Positions 60,691 through 64,000 of a stretch of DNA of 64,000 bases are shown piece after piece. Positions within the stretch are counted from its first letter, which is position 1; each line of letters begins with the position of its first letter. A program made the translations under genes and the position numbers. The notes beneath the pieces are model-generated. The model was not told the origin of the DNA and did not search any database. It worked only from the letters and a program-made list of their open reading frames with translations. The stretch is taken from NCBI GenBank assembly GCA_023653785.1, contig JAMKCH010036026.1, forward strand, positions 121,378-185,377. Direction: 5' to 3'. The stretch comes from Ophioderma brevispina (lineage: Eukaryota > Echinodermata > Ophiuroidea > Amphilepidida > Ophiodermatidae).

Positions 60691-61339
60691 TGAAAGTTTG
60701 TGAACTGTGCCAAAGGAACTGTGACTTACTGGTCCATTGTGTGAAACAAAACAACACCCTGAATTCACCAGATTTGTGTTCATGATGACATTGATATTTA
60801 TTACTGTATATGAAGTCGGTTAATTAATAAAGCAATCAAACACCAACTAATGAACTATTCCATTCAGTTAAAGACATCATGCAAAACAATACCAAGCATT
60901 TCTTTGTTTAGAAGCTAAAGCTATTAGGTAAGATTGCAAATGCACCACCAATGTCTTTTTGCAAAACATTCCAACAAGAGCAAGGGAAAAAGAGAACAGG
61001 GAATTACTCACTTTTTAGACAACCATTTCCCACTGAGGCTATTTAGTATAGGGAGCAAGGGGGATAAAATAAGATTAAGATAATATTAGTGGTTCTTTAA
61101 CCCCCTGCCTGCTACCGTCGTTTTCATTCAGCATTTCTGATTGGATAATCACATCATATAGTCATTCCAATAACCACTTGAAATGCAGCATTGAATTATT
61201 TTAAACTCTAGCTAGTCTCTTCAGCACCATTCACAGCTGTTTGAAAGTCTCATTTATTGTGGAAAAAACCAGGATAAAGTCAAAATAAAAAAAAAATATC
61301 AATGGCGACACAGTTTTGACAACTAATGTAAATTATTTA
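60691..61339. other. Non-coding interval
   Basis: AT-rich sequence. Nothing assignable was found. Confidence 0.35.
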
Positions 61340-61640
61340 TTCCATCGACTACATGCTGTGAAAATTCGAGCAAATTCGTTGTGAGCAAATATGATTTTTC
61401 TTAAAATCTAGTTTTACACATCTTTCTTTAGAGAATGAGCATATAGAGGGCACTCTAACATGCAATTCATGACATTTGTAGGCCTATATGACAAGATTCC
61501 TGCAATGGATTTTTCTGATTTTTGCAGAGGTAATAGCTCTTGCATGCCAGCTACTTATATCAGTTGTCAAAACTGTGTCGGCACTGCTTAAAATTGTTCT
61601 AAAAATAAAAGAGACAATTTGTATGGGTCAAACAGCTATG
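61340..61640 (+). repeat. Dispersed repeat, copy 2 of 2
   Basis: Partner of 57780-58075, with the shared phrases AGCAAATATGATTTT, GGATTTTTCTGATTTTTGCA, GGTAATAGCTCTTGCA and CTAAAAATAAAAGAGA. Confidence 0.65.
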
Positions 61641-62575
61641 CATTCTTACCATGTTATTGACTGGCTAAAAAATTGTTCAAGTTCCACTCTGACCAATCAG
61701 CACATAGTGCTCATGGAGTTAGAAACTGTGAACGTTACTGGAGCAAATTGCTATATACTATCTTCTCATTTTAATCAGTTTTCAATTAAGGAATTTATGT
61801 GCTCAAGTAAGTTACATATAACCTTTACACTATAATAGTGACAAGGCAGAATTATAAACATAACAATTACAAGTTACACCCTTTCCTTATTTCATCCTAA
61901 CATTTCATGTTGTTAAGTAAACAATTTGTTATAGCTTGACTACCTACATTCACGTATGCGTGTGCACGTGTGTTTGTTTTTCTTTTGGCACAAATAAGCT
62001 CTTATTGTATTACAGAGTATATTTAAAATAACCGAACAACTCAAAAACTTTAGAGGAGATATTGCTGGTTTGGTTCACTCAGTCTTTGCTCTTCAGCAAA
62101 TAAGAATTTTGTAAAAAAAAATGTAGAAATAAAAAAAAAATGCAGAAATAAAAAAAATGTAACATTTGTTGCATTTGAATGTGAATTATGTCCATTATGT
62201 CCAATTTTAAGTATACCTAGTTTTGTGAAATTAATCTTGCCAATTTACCATTTTGCAAAATTTTGGCCAAACATGTTTTGTTTGATTGAAGCCTATAGGG
62301 GGCCTTTAATTAATAATTCCCACAGAATTTTACATTTTCACTTTCAGCAAACATCCATTTTCAGACTACCCTCAATTTGATGATTTCCTTGATTTTGGAG
62401 CAAATTTGCTACTTCTCAATTATACAGTACTGCATGCTGCATTCAATTCAATAAGCCTCAATCAATTCTAGCATAACAATAGGAACAGGAACTCAACAAT
62501 TAACTCATTCTAATTGACATTATTAACACTACATAGAAACATTTTTCTATGCATGTGTAGATCTCAAGGATTTAT

Positions 62576-62740
62576 TATCACCCAGAGAAAATTAAATTTT
62601 AATGAGGGCATGAATCAACTGGATAAAATTCTATTATAATAAAGGTCATATACACCACCCACAGAAAATTATATTTTAATAATAAGGACACATGTGCTTG
62701 TACCGCCCATAGAATAAATTGTATTTTAACTGATGTTCTC
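62576..62740. repeat. Three imperfect direct repeats (CACCCA.AGAAAATTA.ATTTTAAT)
   Basis: The phrase CACCCAGAGAAAATTAAATT recurs as CACCCACAGAAAATTATATT and as CGCCCATAGAATAAATTGTA, spaced about 80 and 60 bp apart. The surrounding sequence to 63150 holds nothing else I can name. Confidence 0.5.
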
Positions 62741-63151
62741 CATAGAAATTTATGGCATGAAAGTATGCTCTCTCTAATCAGCTAATGGCCTGTATACCTT
62801 AGCAACATCATAAATTTCCTATTACCTTTTCATTAGGTACAACATGTACTGTTTTGGAAGACACTTCATTCATTGTAAATGTGTATATATGGATTGTACA
62901 TGTATGTAAGCACCAATGAAGATATTCTTTGTATATCCACTAAACAAGAGGACACATTTTTATCAAGAAAAACTTTAATAGGTGACTACAAATTGATAGA
63001 TTGCACTTGCAAATTTTTGTTGAAAAAAATAAATAATACATTTTCACATTAGAGTTAAAAAACAATACTGGCTACATGCAGAAAGCCACTTTCCACCACA
63101 AATGTCCTAATTTTTCTGCTTTTGGTATGTGTTGTAATAACAATAACAATT

Positions 63152-63343
63152 AGAGGTTAATGTTTGTATATTTTTAGCTTCGAGTGCATTGGTAAAAAAT
63201 CAATGCACGCGCGCTCAGTTTGACGACGAATAATGGCACAAGCCCCGCAGGGGCGCGTGCCATTATGAGTCTGGTCAAACTGACGCAAGTGCATTGATTT
63301 TTGCCAATGCACGAAAAACTAAAAATATACAGACATTAACCTA
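63152..63343. mobile_element. Foldback element with GC-rich centre
   Basis: The left arm GAGGTTAATGTTTGTATATT leads into GTGCATTGGTAAAAAATCAA. The right arm is the inverse, TTGATTTTTGCCAATGCAC, ending in AATATACAGACATTAACCT. The centre pairs ATAATGGCAC with GTGCCATTAT around GCCCCGCAGGGGC. It forms a near-complete hairpin of 190 bp. Confidence 0.8.
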
Positions 63344-63593
63344 ATTCATAAAAGTTATTAAACACACGACCTTCACACAAAAATCTAAATATGTCATGGA
63401 ATCCAAATTATCCAACAGAGTAATGTTTCTAACGAAAAAATGCACATACCCGCCCATTAAATGAATCAATCCAACCTCGCGCGTAAACGGGAAAGCATAC
63501 CGCGCACGCTCATTAACATACGCACCGTGCAATGACAAATATCAATGCATGATTTTTGTCCAATCACATTTCTTCTCATGTTATAAACGTTTA

Positions 63594-63720
63594 TGAATAA
63601 TAAATAATAATAATAAAAATTACTATTCAGTAATATAATTAAATATTATTATTAGTGGCATCATCAACATAATTAAATTTATTATTATTACTGGTAGGCC
63701 TATCGCCATCGTCATCATCA
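63594..63720. repeat. AT-rich trinucleotide-like tract
   Basis: Runs of AATAATAATAATAA, ATTATTATTA and CATCGTCATCATCA occur together. The rest to 64000 is AT-rich with no gene. Confidence 0.7.
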
Positions 63721-64000
63721 ATTTTAAAACTCCCTACAAAGTAACTTAGTTGTAAATGGTAAATTTAAATTAAAAAAACACCAATTACGGACCTTTATTT
63801 AGTAAATACAATTATATATGTGATTGACAATCTATTGAGTTACATTTTATGACCTAAAATGGTAACTCTATTAGAATTATTTCAGAGAAAACTTGAATTT
63901 GTCAATTTTTTCCACCAAAATTTAGCTAAACAACTAATTTCAGTTGCATACACTGATCACTGAAGTTGAAATAGTTGAAATTAGGCTTAAACACATAAGT

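Overview
The window looks like animal nuclear DNA: AT-rich, intron-rich, gene-poor and crowded with short non-autonomous transposons. Frequent TACATG/CATGCA-type sequence, a tRNA-headed SINE with a conserved central domain, and many TTAA-flanked foldback elements suggest a marine invertebrate. An invertebrate deuterostome such as an echinoderm is my guess, but nothing in the sequence fixes the species.

Region 1 (1-16,000, + strand) holds the only gene I can support well. It is the 3' part of a calmodulin-binding IQ-motif gene of the neurogranin / neuromodulin (GAP-43) / PCP4 type. Two exons (717-833 and 15827-15994) each encode an acidic [15 protein letters not shown] segment followed by an IQ motif. 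Between them lie a Glu/Ala-rich exon (4837-5136) and a large Pro/Ala/Glu-rich coding block (10997-13430) with 19 tandem seven-residue units. A weaker acidic exon lies at 9852-10215. The donors of the well-supported exons all fall after a GAG codon in phase 0, so they are symmetrical cassettes. The middle exons carry several single-base frame breaks. The 5' end of the gene lies before base 1.

Region 2 (16,000-33,000) holds the 3' flank of that gene, an intact SINE with an 11-bp target-site duplication, a 1.5-kb tandem duplication (18659-21716), a 1.4-kb spaced direct duplication (22271-23637 and 25054-26414), several foldback elements, a 2.5-kb element with inverted ends (28576-31062), a LINE 3' end on the minus strand, and a hAT-like MITE nested in a palindrome.

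Region 3 (33,000-64,000) is mostly repeats: TTAA-flanked MITE families, two minisatellites (21 bp at 41779-42080, 22 bp at 43050-43735), LINE 3' fragments, satellite-like arrays (51990-54260), and homopolymer or polypurine tracts. Two minus-strand stretches (49396-49681 and 50156-50278) look like coding remnants or exons of genes I do not recognise. I see no structural RNA genes, no CRISPR array and nothing prokaryotic.

A recurring caution is that single-base indels break the repeat exon frame and also dominate the differences between the two 1.4-kb duplicates. Part of the apparent decay may therefore be uncorrected sequencing error.
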